64,000 bases of DNA from Acidianus ambivalens (GCF_009729015.1 NZ_CP045482.1:1546001-1610000), one strand, 5' to 3'; shown: positions 25,109 to 36,545, counted from the stretch's first letter. Numbers and translations are program-made. The notes: generated by a model from the sequence alone, not told the origin.

Positions 25109-26419
25109 GGGGGTTAAGGGGGCGAAAGACCCCTTCCGTGAGGGAGGGGATGGATAGCCCCCTTATATTTAAATAATTCTTTTTCAAATATTCTATTAAT
25201 GTCTGACGTAGGGTTACGCTTTAGAGCTTACGCTGACGAACAAACATTGAGGGCGTTAAAAGCCCAATTGAGGTTAGCGTGTGAAGTGTACAACACCCTA
25301 CGTTGGGCAGACATCTATTTTCATGAGAGAGACGGAAAAGGACTCACTAAGACGGAGTTGAGACAACTAGCTCTCGATCTAAGAAAACAGGATAAACAAT
25401 ATCAACATCTATATTCCCAAACACTACAACAGATCGCAGACAGATTCTACGACGCTAGACAGAGGTTCTTCGAAGGGTTAGCACACTTCCCCAAGGAAAA
25501 GAAAGCACACAAGTGGTACTCACTAGTATACCCTCAGTCAGGTTGGAAAGTCATGAAGGTGAGAGAAATAAGGACGAAAAGCAAGAAGAACAAGAAGAAG
25601 GTAATGACGCTTCAGCTTTCAAACCTAGGTATCTTCAACGTCGTTGTTCATAGGGATTTCCCGCTAGACAAGGTAAAGAGAGTAGTAGTCAAGCTGTCAC
25701 CTTCAGGCAGATTGTACATCACTTTCGTTGTGGATCAAGAGTATCCTCAACTCCCCAAGACAAACAAAGTTGTTGCTGTGGACGTTGGTGTAGAGAAACT
25801 TCTCACTACCTCTGACGGGGAATACGTGCCAAACATAAGGCCTTACGAGAAGGCACTCAACAAGATGAAGAGGCTTCATAAAGCTCTTTCAAGGAAGAAG
25901 TTCTTGTCACACAACTGGTTTAAGGCAAAGATTAAGCTTGCAAGGGCTTATGAGCACTTGAAGAACCCGAGGATTGATATGTGCATGAAACTGGGGAAGT
26001 ATTTTGCTGAGCATTATGATGTTCTCGTAATGGAGGATATTCATGTTAAGCAACTTGTGGGTAAGTCTCTCAGAAGGCTGAGGATGAGGTTACACGATGT
26101 TGCTTTTCATGAGCTTAGGAGTGTCATGGAATATCAAGTTGGGAAGTATGGTAAGGAGATTCGTTTTGTTAATCCTGCTTTTACTTCAATGATCTGTGCT
26201 AGGTGCGGTTACGTTAAGAAGGACTTGACTTTGGCTGATCGTGTGTTTGTCTGTCCTTCCTGCGGTTGGACTGTAGACCGTGATTATAATGCTTCTCTTA
26301 ATATTCTGAGTAGATCGGGGTCGGAACGACCCTTAGTGCCTGTGGAGCTGAGACCTCTACCTTTGGCAAGCCTCGGCTATGAAGCAGGAAGCCACGTCCG
26401 TTAGGGCGTGGTAGTTCAC
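25109..26419 (+). mobile_element. IS200/IS605-group tnpB element inserted in a DUF59-like gene
   Basis: 1311 bp. The left end starts GGGGGTTAAGGGGGCG directly after TTTAC (25104-25108) and forms a hairpin closing at TAGCCCCC. The right end has GCCACGTCC/GGGCGTGGT stem sequences and stops at GTTCAC (26414-26419). The host reading frame is restored by removing exactly this interval, with no target duplication. No tnpA. The structured right end overlapping the tnpB stop is the expected omega RNA region. Confidence 0.85.
25199..26404 (+). CDS. tnpB: TnpB, RNA-guided nuclease
   Basis: 401 aa. RuvC residues: VAVDVGVEK (Asp), VMEDIHVKQ (Glu) and TVDRDYNASLN (Asp), with zinc ribbon CARCGY...CPSCGW between. 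Apparently intact. Its sequence differs greatly from the TnpB at 7676-8806 and its right end is of another type, although the left-end hairpins are alike, so they represent two subfamilies sharing left-end and target preference. A TATATTTAAATA sequence 20-30 nt upstream of the ATG is the probable promoter. Confidence 0.9.
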   Translation: MSDVGLRFRAYADEQTLRALKAQLRLACEVYNTLRWADIYFHERDGKGLTKTELRQLALDLRKQDKQYQHLYSQTLQQIADRFYDARQRFFEGLAHFPKEKKAHKWYSLVYPQSGWKVMKVREIRTKSKKNKKKVMTLQLSNLGIFNVVVHRDFPLDKVKRVVVKLSPSGRLYITFVVDQEYPQLPKTNKVVAVDVGVEKLLTTSDGEYVPNIRPYEKALNKMKRLHKALSRKKFLSHNWFKAKIKLARAYEHLKNPRIDMCMKLGKYFAEHYDVLVMEDIHVKQLVGKSLRRLRMRLHDVAFHELRSVMEYQVGKYGKEIRFVNPAFTSMICARCGYVKKDLTLADRVFVCPSCGWTVDRDYNASLNILSRSGSERPLVPVELRPLPLASLGYEAGSHVR

Positions 26420-26619
26420 TTGATAGATTAATCCCAAGTTAACTATATCTATTGGTATTTCAGGATCATAAACCTCGTGTAAACCTTGAATTATCTTTTC
26501 CTTCCATTCGCCTTTTTCCTTCTCATTCATATATTTTTCTTTTATGCATTTAGAAAATTTATATAGCACCCCTAAGTAATAAGGTACTGGTTATTTATAT
26601 ATCAGAGAGGAATTATGTT

Positions 26620-26850
26620 ATGGTTAAACGTATAGTTTTAAAATGTGAAGTATGCGGAGAAACATTCAATTCCAATTCCCTTTACTATCAGCACAAGGTA
26701 CTTCAGCACTCTGAGTATAAGCCAATAGTAAAGGAAGATGGATATGAATGCCCAGTTTGCCATGAAAAAAGGAGAAGAGCTGCTAGCATGCTCACACATA
26801 TTGGATTACAACATATAACTAATAAGCCAATAAGGGTTGAACTACAATAA
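26620..26850 (+). CDS. Small C2H2 zinc-finger protein
   Basis: 76 aa with two zinc sites: CEVCGETFNSNSLYYQHKVLQH and CPVCHEKRRRAASMLTHIGLQH, both C-x2-C-x12-13-H-x3-4-H. Such small proteins are common in Sulfolobales and their viruses and probably bind nucleic acid. It is followed by the DUF488 and Bat-like genes on the same strand, but separated by 68 nt with its own likely promoter. Confidence 0.7.
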   Translation: MVKRIVLKCEVCGETFNSNSLYYQHKVLQHSEYKPIVKEDGYECPVCHEKRRRAASMLTHIGLQHITNKPIRVELQ

Positions 26851-26918
26851 AGGTTTCACTATTGTAAACCTAATCTGTTAGCGTTTTTGTTTTTTAAACC
26901 ACTAATGAAGTTTAAATT

Positions 26919-27266
<348 letters not shown>

Positions 27267-27283
27267 TTGATATTAATTACTAG

Positions 27284-27898
<615 letters not shown>

Positions 27899-27973
27899 TA
27901 TCTCAAAAATATAAAGAGAAGGGAAAAAGAAAGCGAAATTCCTAGAAGAAGGACTTATGTTTATATAAGGTTT

Positions 27974-27999
27974 GTGGAATCACTGGCGTGATTTTCCAC
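27974..27999. other. Hairpin GTGGAA-TCAC/GTGA-TTCCAC
   Basis: Ten base pairs interrupted by a TT bulge, with a 4-nt TGGC loop, located just where the truncated acyl-CoA synthetase begins. It may be a terminator of the Bat-like gene or the scar of a mobile element. Confidence 0.35.
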
Positions 28000-28008
28000 G
28001 ATTTCTAA

Positions 28009-29190
28009 AGTTTACCATTATGAGGACTTACTTAAAAGTAGTTCTCCAAATTACGACTTCCCTATAATCGATGAGAAATCCGCTTGTTTTGCTTGTTACA
28101 CTTCCGGTACTACTGGAATGCCTAAAGGAGTTTATTATTCACATAGGTCCATAGTATTACATTCTATGGCAGTAATTCAAGCAGTTCCCGTAAACGCTAA
28201 TGACGCGCTTTTACAGTTAGTTCCTATGTTTCACGCAAACGGCTGGGGATGGCCTTTTACCGCTACCATTGTTGGAGCTAAGCAAGTATTTCCTGGGCAA
28301 TACGGTTTAGATAACTTAAAGCCTATCATTGATCTGCTTATAAACGAAAATATCACAATATCTAATGGAGTTCCAACTCTCTGGATAGCAATTCATAACT
28401 ATTTATCGTCACTAAAAGATAAGCCTAAATTTAACAATTTGAAAGTACTTATAGGCGGAAGCGAGCCTCCTTTAGCCTTAATAAGGGGACTTAGGGAATT
28501 TGGAATAGAGGTAATACACGGTTATGGGTCAACGAAACTACACCACTATCCCATATAAACGTAATAAAGTACTATTTAGGATTAAGTCAGGAGGAATATG
28601 AGGAGTTAAAATCCAAGCAAGGAATTCCAGTATTTCCGATACAAAGAAAAATAGTAACTCCAGATGGAAGAGATATACCTTGGGATAATAAAACCATTGG
28701 AGAACTTTTAGAGAGAGGGCCTTGGGTGGTTAAAGAATATTATAATGACCCAAGAACGTTCGAATCTTTCATAGGAGATGGTTATGAAATTTGGTGGAAA
28801 AGCGGAAATGCTGTTACTGTAGATCAGTACGGTTATATAAAGATAGCAGATAGGCTTAAAGATCTTATAAAGAGCGGAGGTGAGTGTATATCAAGCGTAG
28901 ATATGGAGAACTTCTTGATGGCTCATCCTAAGGTTCTTGAGGCTACAGTAGTTGGCGTCCCTCATCCTAAATGGCAAGAGAGACCTTTAGCCTTTGTCGT
29001 TGTAAAACCAGAGTATAAGGGTAACATAACTAAGGAAGAACTTTTAGAACATTTATTAAAGAGATTAGCAAAGTGGCAATTACCCGAAATAATTTTTACG
29101 GATTCCATCCCTAAAACCAGTACTGGTAAGTTCGATAAAAAGGTATTGAGAGAACAGTATAAGGAGTATTTCATAAAAGAGAAATTATAG
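28009..29190 (+). pseudogene. Acyl-CoA synthetase (AMP-binding family), 5'-truncated and frameshifted
   Basis: The frame enters without a start codon and reads CYTSGTTGMPKGVYYSHRS (the AMP-binding P-loop), FHANGWGWPF and IHGYGSTK, then stops at 28558. In another frame the protein continues ETTPLSHINVIKYYLGLS to PKTSTGKFDKKVLREQY, ending at 29190. A missing G near 28533 explains the shift. The N-terminal third is absent. This was a medium-chain or long-chain acyl-CoA ligase. Confidence 0.85.
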
Positions 29191-29199
29191 AGTAAGTTC

Positions 29200-29909
29200 T
29201 TAATAAAAGTTCACATTCTTTTTTCTTTTAATTTCTTCAATTACTGGCTTAGATAGTTCCATAAGCGTATAGAAGGCATCAAGATTAGAGATCGAGTCTA
29301 TTCTCACTGCTTTATTAATATCCCACCCCATTAATATTTTCTTAACTGGAACTTCAAGTTTCTTAAAGTTTAACGTTAAAGGTATATCTGGAACTTGTAT
29401 AATGTAGTTTGGTATGAAATAGGGGCCTAATTCTTGTCTCATTTTATCTTTAATCTTTTGTTTAAGTGATTCGTCAAGAGTTAAATTTCCCTTAAGTACC
29501 ACATATAATATAAGGTTATCATAAGCTTCGATTGCCATGCTATTCTGAACTTCTGGAATTGATTCAACTACCTTGTATATATCTAAGGTACCCATTCTAA
29601 CTCCTTTCCTTTTTATCGTGGAATCAGATCTACCGTAGATTATTGCAGTACCCCTATCTGTTATCATTATCCAATCTCCGTGCCACCATACATTAGGGAA
29701 TAAGCTAAAGTAACTCTCCTTATACCACTTATAGTTTTCATCTCCCAAAAATAAATCGGCATCGAAGGTATAGGCTTAGTTATTACTAATTTCCCCGCTT
29801 CTTTTATGAATGGTTTCTCCTCACTATCAAATGTTTTTACACTGATAGCTAACCATCTACATTGCATCTCACTAGTCCAACATTTGGTAAAAGGAATTAT
29901 GTAGAACAA
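29200..29909 (-). pseudogene. Acetoacetyl-CoA synthetase-like, C-terminal fragment, frameshifted
   Basis: The upstream segment (about 29750-29909) reads EMQCRWLAISVKTFDSEEKP and VITKPIPSMPIYFW; the frame then shifts and continues GDENYKWYKESYFSLFPNVWW, DRGTAIIYGRSDSTIKRKGVRMG to the stop at 29200. The GD(W)...YGR.D..IK..G.R motif belongs to the acetyl/acetoacetyl-CoA synthetase family. The N-terminal ~450 residues are missing. It converges with the preceding broken ligase. Confidence 0.75.
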
Positions 29910-30168
29910 GGATCTTAGAGTACTAAAATATAGTCTTTCATTAATGAACTCTCATTTTCCTTAGAAATCAAATGGGTTCATGATCCTAGAGGATTGTATA
30001 AATATGTTCATTTTATATATATATATGAGAAAGTTCATACAAATATCAAACATTCTGGATATTAATATACATTATACCTTTTTTATGTCATATACAACAC
30101 ATAATATTTATTATCCAAAATAGTACGTCAATGTTTTTAAATGTATCCCTAAATTATTAGGCACTTTG

Positions 30169-30178
30169 TTAATATATT
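30169..30178 (+). promoter_or_regulatory. Probable TATA box for the nar operon
   Basis: TTAATATATT lies 29-38 nt before the narK ATG in a 300-bp, very AT-rich intergenic region. GTTCAT-containing repeats near 30014-30050 might be regulatory, but no clear operator is seen. Confidence 0.4.
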
Positions 30179-30206
30179 CTTATAGAGGATTATTGCTTGT
30201 GGGATA

Positions 30207-31529
30207 ATGGCTTACGTAAAAGGTAACAAAAGGATAGGACTTCTCTCTGCTACAATTGCTTTTTTTGCAGGTTTTGCCGCTGTAGCCTTATATGGTATTA
30301 CGGTTCATAAGTTAGCATTCATTCTACATTTAAGCGTTATGGAAGTAGGTTGGCTGGTAGCGATTCCATTAGTAACTGGAGCTTTTCTTAGAATACCTTT
30401 TTCAGCTTTAGTAGACACATGGGGAGGTAAAAGAGTAATATTGTTACAACTGTTTATTTCAATTATAGGAGTAACAGGAATAATTTTGACATTACAAAAT
30501 ATTGCATCTTTATCGAGTTCTTTGGCTTATAAATTATTGTTATCATTTGGCGCATTAGCTGGGACAGGTATTTCAATATTTTCTTCTGGAACAACTTATG
30601 TATCTTACTGGTATCCTAAACGTGAGCAAGGAACTGCTTTAGGAATTTATGCAGGTTTCGGGAATACTGCGCCAGGCATTTTTACCGCGATTATACCTTA
30701 TGCTTTAATAACTCTCGGCCTAATAGGTGCGTATTTAGGCTGGTGGCTGTTCTTAATAGTAGTAACTATAATATTCCTTTTTGTAAGTAGTGATAACTAT
30801 TATCAACAACTGCTTAAGAAGGGTTATTCGGATACTGAGGCTAAACGTATTTCTCAAGAACTTGGGCAAGAAATCTTTCCTACTAGTGCAAAAGAAACAT
30901 TAAAGAATGCGGCAAGATTATGGCAGGTTTGGTTATTAGTAATATTATATTTTATTAGTTTTGGTGGATTTGAGGCTTTAACTGAGTGGCTTCCTACATA
31001 TTGGACTGAATTCATAGGTGTCACTATAACTGAAGCTGGAATACTAACTGGAATAGTTTATTCATTACTAACAGCATTGTTTAGAGTTCCAGGGGGATTT
31101 TGGTCAGATAGATATGGTGGTGAAAAAATAGCTATTATTTCGTATGGAATTCTTACATTTGGAAGTCTGATAATGATATTCTCTCGATATCTAATTTTAA
31201 GTACTATAGGAGAAATAGTTATGGCTATTGGTATGGGAATTGCTAATGCTGCAGTCTTTAAATTACTACCTAAATATGCAAAAAATGCTGTTGGTGGAGC
31301 ATCTGGTTTAGTAGGGGGTTTAGGCTCTGCTGGAGGCTTATTTATTCCACCTGCGTTAGCTTATGTTGTGACAATTTTCGGGAAAATTGGTTTTGCACTT
31401 GGATTTATTGTATATACTATATTTGGTATAATTTCTATCGGATTCTCAATATTCCTATTTTATAAATATGGCAAATATAAGCATGAAATATCGCCAGAAC
31501 TAAAGAAAGAAAATATAGGAAAAAGCTAG
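30207..31529 (+). CDS. narK: NarK-type nitrate/nitrite MFS transporter
   Basis: 440 aa, twelve predicted membrane segments. NarK/NasA-type features include FAGFAAVALYGITVHK at the start, a GTGISIFSSGTTYVSYWYPKRE region, where the nitrate-signature helix (G..GN.G...) of the family continues as GIYAGFGNTAPG, and a second glycine-rich stretch VGGLGSAGGLF. It would import nitrate or exchange it for nitrite, which is needed if the NarG active site faces the cytoplasm. It is the first gene of the operon, 10 nt before narG. Confidence 0.88.
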   Translation: MAYVKGNKRIGLLSATIAFFAGFAAVALYGITVHKLAFILHLSVMEVGWLVAIPLVTGAFLRIPFSALVDTWGGKRVILLQLFISIIGVTGIILTLQNIASLSSSLAYKLLLSFGALAGTGISIFSSGTTYVSYWYPKREQGTALGIYAGFGNTAPGIFTAIIPYALITLGLIGAYLGWWLFLIVVTIIFLFVSSDNYYQQLLKKGYSDTEAKRISQELGQEIFPTSAKETLKNAARLWQVWLLVILYFISFGGFEALTEWLPTYWTEFIGVTITEAGILTGIVYSLLTALFRVPGGFWSDRYGGEKIAIISYGILTFGSLIMIFSRYLILSTIGEIVMAIGMGIANAAVFKLLPKYAKNAVGGASGLVGGLGSAGGLFIPPALAYVVTIFGKIGFALGFIVYTIFGIISIGFSIFLFYKYGKYKHEISPELKKENIGKS

Positions 31530-31539
31530 GTGAATAAAA

Positions 31540-34500
31540 ATGACATGGCAAAAATTTGAAAATAAAGGACGTGAATGGGAAGAGTTTTACAGGCAAAGAT
31601 GGGCTTATGCAAAGGCAATTAGATCTACACATGGCGTTAACTGTACGGGGTCTTGCAGTTGGCTGATATATGTAAAAGATGGTATTATAATTACAGAAAT
31701 GCAAGCACTAGATTATCCTACTATAAATGAGGAAATTCCACCTTATGAACCTAGAGGATGTCCTAGAGGAGCCAGCTTTTCCTGGTATGAATATGCACCT
31801 CATAGAATAAAACATCCTTACATTCGTAAGCAACTACTTAAGTTATGGAGAGAAGAATTAGAGAAGACAAAAGATCCTATCAAAGCTTGGGAAAATATAG
31901 TCGAAGATCCGGAAAAGGTCAAGCTCTATAAGGAGAATAGAGGTAAAGGTGGATTCGTTAGAATTAGTTGGGATGAAGTCGAGGAGTTAGTTTCTGCTGC
32001 GTTAATATATACGATTAAAAAATACGGACCAGATAGGATTGCTGGTTTTACACCAATACCTGCCATGTCAATGGTTAGTTATGCTGCAGGAACTAGATTT
32101 TTATCATTAATAGGAGGAGTAATAATGAGTTTCTATGACTGGTATGCGGATTTACCTATAGCTTCTCCTCAAGTATGGGGTGAACAAACTGATGTTCCAG
32201 AAAGTGCTGATTGGTTTAACTCTACCTATATAATAGATTGGGGCACTAACATTCCTCAAACAAGAACACCAGATGCTCATTTTCTCTCCGAAGTAAGATA
32301 TAGAGGAACTAAGGTAGTTGCGATTTCTCCGGATTATGCGGAATATGTAAAATTTGCAGACTTATGGCTACATCCTAAACCTGGTACTGACGGAGCACTA
32401 GCTTTAGCTATGGCGCATGTAATAGCTAAAGAGTTCCATGTTGATAGGCAAGTGAAGTACTTTACAGAATATTTAAAGAAGTATACCGATGCTCCATTTT
32501 TAGTAATCTTGGAACAACAAAATGGAAGAGTTATACCTGGAAGATTTCTTAGAGCATCTGATATTATTGAAAACGTAATAAATGGAGAATGGAAGTTAGT
32601 AGTATATGATACATTAAAGGGAAGATTCGTAATTCCACATGGATCTATAGGGTTTAGATGGTCAGACGAAAAGAAATGGAATCTAAAACTACAAGATAGC
32701 TTAACGGGAGAAAATATAGAACCAGCTTTAACATTTCTAGGGATAGAAGATCAAAGGATGATGATATCTCTCACTAGACTTGATGAGAAAGGATTTATAG
32801 AAAGGGAAATCCCTGTGAAACTAGTAAAATTAGCTAATGGTAAACAAATTTGCGTTACAACAGTATTTGATTTATTATTAGCCAATTTAGGTATTAAAAG
32901 AGGAGATCTGAAAGGGTATCCAACTAGTTATGACGATGATAAGCCTTATACTCCTGCTTGGCAAGAGAAAATAACGGGAGTCCCAAGGGATCTAGTAATA
33001 CAAGTAGCTAGAGAATTCGCCAAGAATGCGGAAGATACTAACGGTAAATCCATGATATTAGTTGGAGCTGGCGTTAATCACTGGTTTAACAGTGACCTAA
33101 TCTATAGGGCTATAATAACTATTTTAATGCTAATAGGTGCGATTGGAGTTAATGGCGGGGGATGGGCACATTATGTTGGTCAAGAAAAAGTTAGACCTTT
33201 TGAGGGGTGGCAAACAATTGCTTTTGCAAGAGATTGGATGCCTGCTACAAGATTTCAAAACACTACTACTTGGATATACATTCATTCTGATCAATGGAAA
33301 TATGGTAGCTTAACGTTAGATAAATTAACTCCTAATAACACATTGTATAAACATCCAGCAGATTACATAGTGTTAGCAGTAAAAAGAGGTTGGACGCCAT
33401 TCTATCCACAGTTTGATAAAAATCCTCTAAATCTCTCTCCAGAAAATGTTATCGATAAGATTTCATCCGGTGAAGTGGGGTTTGCAATAACTGACCCAGA
33501 TAATCCAATTAATTTCCCGAGAATACTTTTCATTTGGAGAGCGAATTTACTGTTTTCTAGTGGAAAAGGAAGCGAATACATTCTAAAGCACTTATTAGGT
33601 ACTCATAACAGTGTGAGTAATACTGAAGATGCTAAAGATAAGATGACTGAAATTACTTGGAGAGAACCTACACCAATAGGAAAGCTTGACCTAATAGTCG
33701 ATCTTAACTTTAGAATGGATAGTAGTGCGTTATATTCAGATATCGTGCTTCCAGCTGCAACATGGTATGAAAAATATGATATAAGTTCTACTGATATGCA
33801 TACTTTTGTTCATCCATTTCAACCAGCTATAGATCCTCCTTGGGAAGCTAGAAATGATTGGGATATTTTCGTAAATTTAGCTAAGAAATTCTCAGAGATG
33901 GCATCGAGATATCTTAATGGAAAGCATAAGGATGTCGTCTATTTACCTTTATTCCACGATACGCCAGATGAAATCTCACAATCTTTAATTGAGGAGGAAT
34001 TAGATCCTCCTTATATTTCAGCTCATCTTGCAAGTAAGATAATCCCAAAGAGGAACTTTGGGAATCTTATAGTCATTGAAAGAGATTATACTAAAGTTTA
34101 CGAGATGATGATTTCGTTGGGGCCTCTGATAAGAGATAAGGAATTACTTTATGTCGGCATACCCGTTAATTATCGTAAGGAATACGAAGAATTGAAAGAA
34201 GAATTAGGAGAGATAGATGATAGACCAGATATTAAGGAAGCTAAGAAAGTGGCTGAAGTAATACTTAGATTAAGCGGGGCTACTAACGGTGAGGTTTCAG
34301 TTAAAGAATATAAACAACTTGAAGTGAAAACGGGTCTTAACTTTAGCGATCTGTATGAAGGAATATCCGAAATAAAGATTAAGTTTGACGATATAATAGC
34401 TTCACCTAAAAGAGTTATAGACTCACCTATCGAGTCCGGAATAGTGAAAGGAGAAAGGACTTATAATCCGTTCACGTTTAATATAGAGTATGAAGTACCT

Positions 34501-35067
34501 TGGAGGACATTATCTGGAAGGCAACATTTTTACTTAGATCATCCGATTATAAGGGAATTAGGAGAACAGCTACCAATCTATGCACCACCTTTAGAGTATA
34601 ACAAAGTAATTAAAGATAAGGATACCCTAGTTCTGAGGTATCTAACTCCACATGGAAAATGGCAAATTCATAGTACTTTTATGGATAATTTAAGAATGTT
34701 AACACTATTCAGAGGTGGTCCAGTTATTTGGTTAAATGAAGAAGACGCAAGAAGCGTGGGGATAAAAGATAATGAGTGGGTTGAAGTGTTTAACGAAAAT
34801 GGAGTGACTGTAGTTAGAGCAGTAGTTAGTAATAGAATACCCAGAGGTACAGCAATAATGTATCATGCTCAAGAACGTACAGTCTATATAAATGAGTCTA
34901 GATTGAGGGGAATCATTGGGGGTTCCCATAATGCGGTTACTATGGTTCACATAAAACCAACGTGGTTAATCGGTGGATATGCTCAATTCTCCTATGCACT
35001 TAATTATTATGGAGCAGTTGGTACTCAAAGAGATACAATAGTAGCTGTAAGGAGGTGGAGAACATGA
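31540..35067 (+). CDS. narG: Respiratory nitrate reductase alpha subunit NarG (molybdopterin)
   Basis: 1175 aa, normal length. The FS0 cluster ligands are visible as HGVNCTGSCSW (His31, Cys35, Cys39) with RGCPRG (Cys74). The Mo ligand Asp200 lies in SFYDWYADLP, the NarG diagnostic motif, followed by GEQTDVPESADW. The C-terminal half contains PWRTLSGRQ and GGYAQFSYALNYYG, as in NarG. There is no twin-arginine signal; the protein begins MTWQKFENKGREWEEFYRQR, like E. coli NarG. This indicates a cytoplasm-facing bacterial-type enzyme reducing nitrate to nitrite with quinol electrons. It overlaps narH by 4 nt. Confidence 0.97.
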   Translation: MTWQKFENKGREWEEFYRQRWAYAKAIRSTHGVNCTGSCSWLIYVKDGIIITEMQALDYPTINEEIPPYEPRGCPRGASFSWYEYAPHRIKHPYIRKQLLKLWREELEKTKDPIKAWENIVEDPEKVKLYKENRGKGGFVRISWDEVEELVSAALIYTIKKYGPDRIAGFTPIPAMSMVSYAAGTRFLSLIGGVIMSFYDWYADLPIASPQVWGEQTDVPESADWFNSTYIIDWGTNIPQTRTPDAHFLSEVRYRGTKVVAISPDYAEYVKFADLWLHPKPGTDGALALAMAHVIAKEFHVDRQVKYFTEYLKKYTDAPFLVILEQQNGRVIPGRFLRASDIIENVINGEWKLVVYDTLKGRFVIPHGSIGFRWSDEKKWNLKLQDSLTGENIEPALTFLGIEDQRMMISLTRLDEKGFIEREIPVKLVKLANGKQICVTTVFDLLLANLGIKRGDLKGYPTSYDDDKPYTPAWQEKITGVPRDLVIQVAREFAKNAEDTNGKSMILVGAGVNHWFNSDLIYRAIITILMLIGAIGVNGGGWAHYVGQEKVRPFEGWQTIAFARDWMPATRFQNTTTWIYIHSDQWKYGSLTLDKLTPNNTLYKHPADYIVLAVKRGWTPFYPQFDKNPLNLSPENVIDKISSGEVGFAITDPDNPINFPRILFIWRANLLFSSGKGSEYILKHLLGTHNSVSNTEDAKDKMTEITWREPTPIGKLDLIVDLNFRMDSSALYSDIVLPAATWYEKYDISSTDMHTFVHPFQPAIDPPWEARNDWDIFVNLAKKFSEMASRYLNGKHKDVVYLPLFHDTPDEISQSLIEEELDPPYISAHLASKIIPKRNFGNLIVIERDYTKVYEMMISLGPLIRDKELLYVGIPVNYRKEYEELKEELGEIDDRPDIKEAKKVAEVILRLSGATNGEVSVKEYKQLEVKTGLNFSDLYEGISEIKIKFDDIIASPKRVIDSPIESGIVKGERTYNPFTFNIEYEVPWRTLSGRQHFYLDHPIIRELGEQLPIYAPPLEYNKVIKDKDTLVLRYLTPHGKWQIHSTFMDNLRMLTLFRGGPVIWLNEEDARSVGIKDNEWVEVFNENGVTVVRAVVSNRIPRGTAIMYHAQERTVYINESRLRGIIGGSHNAVTMVHIKPTWLIGGYAQFSYALNYYGAVGTQRDTIVAVRRWRT

Positions 35068-36545
35068 AAGTTATGGTACAATTTGCGGCGGTATTTAATT
35101 TAGATAAATGCCTGGGATGTCATGCTTGCAGCATTGCATGCAAGAATCTATGGACTAATAGAGAAGGTACTGAGTATATGTGGTGGAATAACGTTGAAAC
35201 TAAGCCGGGTCCAGGATATCCGAATCAGTGGGAGGATCAAGATAAATGGCATGGCGGATGGATATTAACTAAAGATGGAAAACTAAAGTTAGCGATAGGA
35301 GGAAGGATAGCTAGGCTACTGGAACTCTTCTCTAATCCTTATTTACCTACAATTGACGACTATTACGAGCCGTTTACTTATACATATAGCGATTTAGTAA
35401 AACAAGATGATGGAAAACAGCCAGTAGCGAAGCCAATCTCGTTAATCTCTAAAAAACCGATTGAAATAGACAAGGGTCCTAACTGGAATGATGATCTGGC
35501 TGGAGGAACGGAGACAATATTACAAGATCCTAATGTCAAGAAACTGCAAGATAAAATAAAGACCGATTTCGAGAATGCCTTCATGATGTATTTGCCGAGA
35601 ATATGTAACCATTGTCTTAACCCCTCATGTATGGCGGCTTGTCCTGCAGGTGCTATTTATAAGAGAGTAGAAGATGGGATAGTGCTCACAGATCAACAGA
35701 AATGTAGAGGTTGGAGATTCTGTATAGCAGCTTGTCCATATAAAAAGGTATATTATAATTGGAGTACTGGAAAAGCCGAAAAATGCATACTGTGTTATCC
35801 AAGGATAGAGAACGGACAACCGCCAGCTTGTTTTCAACAGTGCGTCGGTAGGATTAGATACATTGGTCCCGTATTCTATGATGCTGACAGAGTTTTGTGG
35901 GCTGTCTCTGCTGGAGACCCTAAAGAAATTATTGATAGACATCTTGAGATTATCTTAGATCCTTATGATCCAGATGTCGTAAAAAATGCTAAGGAAAATG
36001 GAATCGATGAGGACTTCATAAAAACAGCTCAAAGAACGCCTGTTTATAAAATGATGAAAGTGTGGAGAATTGCGTTACCGTTACATCCCGAATATAGAAC
36101 ACTGCCTATGGTATGGTATATCCCACCTTTAAGCCCAATCGTGGAAAACATGAAGATTTCGGATGAACAAATATTCCCGTTAGTGGATCAAATGAGAATT
36201 CCACTAGAATACTTAGCGTCGCTATTTACTGCTGGAGATGTTGATAGGGTTAAGAATGTTTTGAAAAAATTGTTGGCTCTAAGAATTTACCAAAGATATA
36301 TAAGATTACATAAAAATCCCCCAGGATGGATATTCAAAGAAACTAGCCTAACTGAAAAAGATTTTGAAGAAATGTATAAAGTGCTAGCCATAGCAAAAAT
36401 AGAGGATAGATTTGTAATACCAACTGCACATAAAGAAAAAGCAATCAAGATGTTTGAAGAGGAAATAGCTCCAGAATATGGGCAAGGGCATAGAGGTATG
36501 GAAATTGCTGCTAAAAAGCCTAGAGATTTGAGGTTGAGAGCATGA
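35064..36545 (+). CDS. narH: Nitrate reductase beta subunit NarH (Fe-S)
   Basis: 493 aa from the ATG at 35064, chosen over the upstream GTG at 35055 because GGAGG lies at 35051-35055 and the ATG forms an ATGA overlap with narG. Four cysteine groups are seen: CLGCHACSIACK, CNHCLNPSCMAACP, CRGWRFCIAACP (with the Trp that replaces a Cys in the 3Fe-4S cluster of NarH) and CILCYPRIENG...CFQQC. It carries electrons from NarI haem b to NarG. The next gene, narJ, also overlaps by ATGA. Confidence 0.97.
   Translation: MKVMVQFAAVFNLDKCLGCHACSIACKNLWTNREGTEYMWWNNVETKPGPGYPNQWEDQDKWHGGWILTKDGKLKLAIGGRIARLLELFSNPYLPTIDDYYEPFTYTYSDLVKQDDGKQPVAKPISLISKKPIEIDKGPNWNDDLAGGTETILQDPNVKKLQDKIKTDFENAFMMYLPRICNHCLNPSCMAACPAGAIYKRVEDGIVLTDQQKCRGWRFCIAACPYKKVYYNWSTGKAEKCILCYPRIENGQPPACFQQCVGRIRYIGPVFYDADRVLWAVSAGDPKEIIDRHLEIILDPYDPDVVKNAKENGIDEDFIKTAQRTPVYKMMKVWRIALPLHPEYRTLPMVWYIPPLSPIVENMKISDEQIFPLVDQMRIPLEYLASLFTAGDVDRVKNVLKKLLALRIYQRYIRLHKNPPGWIFKETSLTEKDFEEMYKVLAIAKIEDRFVIPTAHKEKAIKMFEEEIAPEYGQGHRGMEIAAKKPRDLRLRA

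Larger units (their letters stand above)
24881..26530 (-). pseudogene. DUF59/MIP18-like gene split by a TnpB element
   Basis: The 5' part (26420-26530) encodes MNEKEKGEWK, then EVYDPEIPIDIVNLGLIYQ, a DUF59 N-terminal motif. The 3' part (24881-25108) encodes VKLKQTEELLKSNEIEG to a DWKCHAIT end. Joining 26420 to 25108, that is, removing the IS element exactly at TTTAC, gives one continuous 112-aa frame. The second half does not look like a standard DUF59 domain, so the protein may be a divergent or fused form. The gene is inactive while the element stays. Confidence 0.75.

Noticed and set aside
29667..29909. 80-aa ORF as a separate protein
   Set aside because: Its middle part matches the missing piece of the acetoacetyl-CoA synthetase fragment; it is the other frame of one pseudogene.
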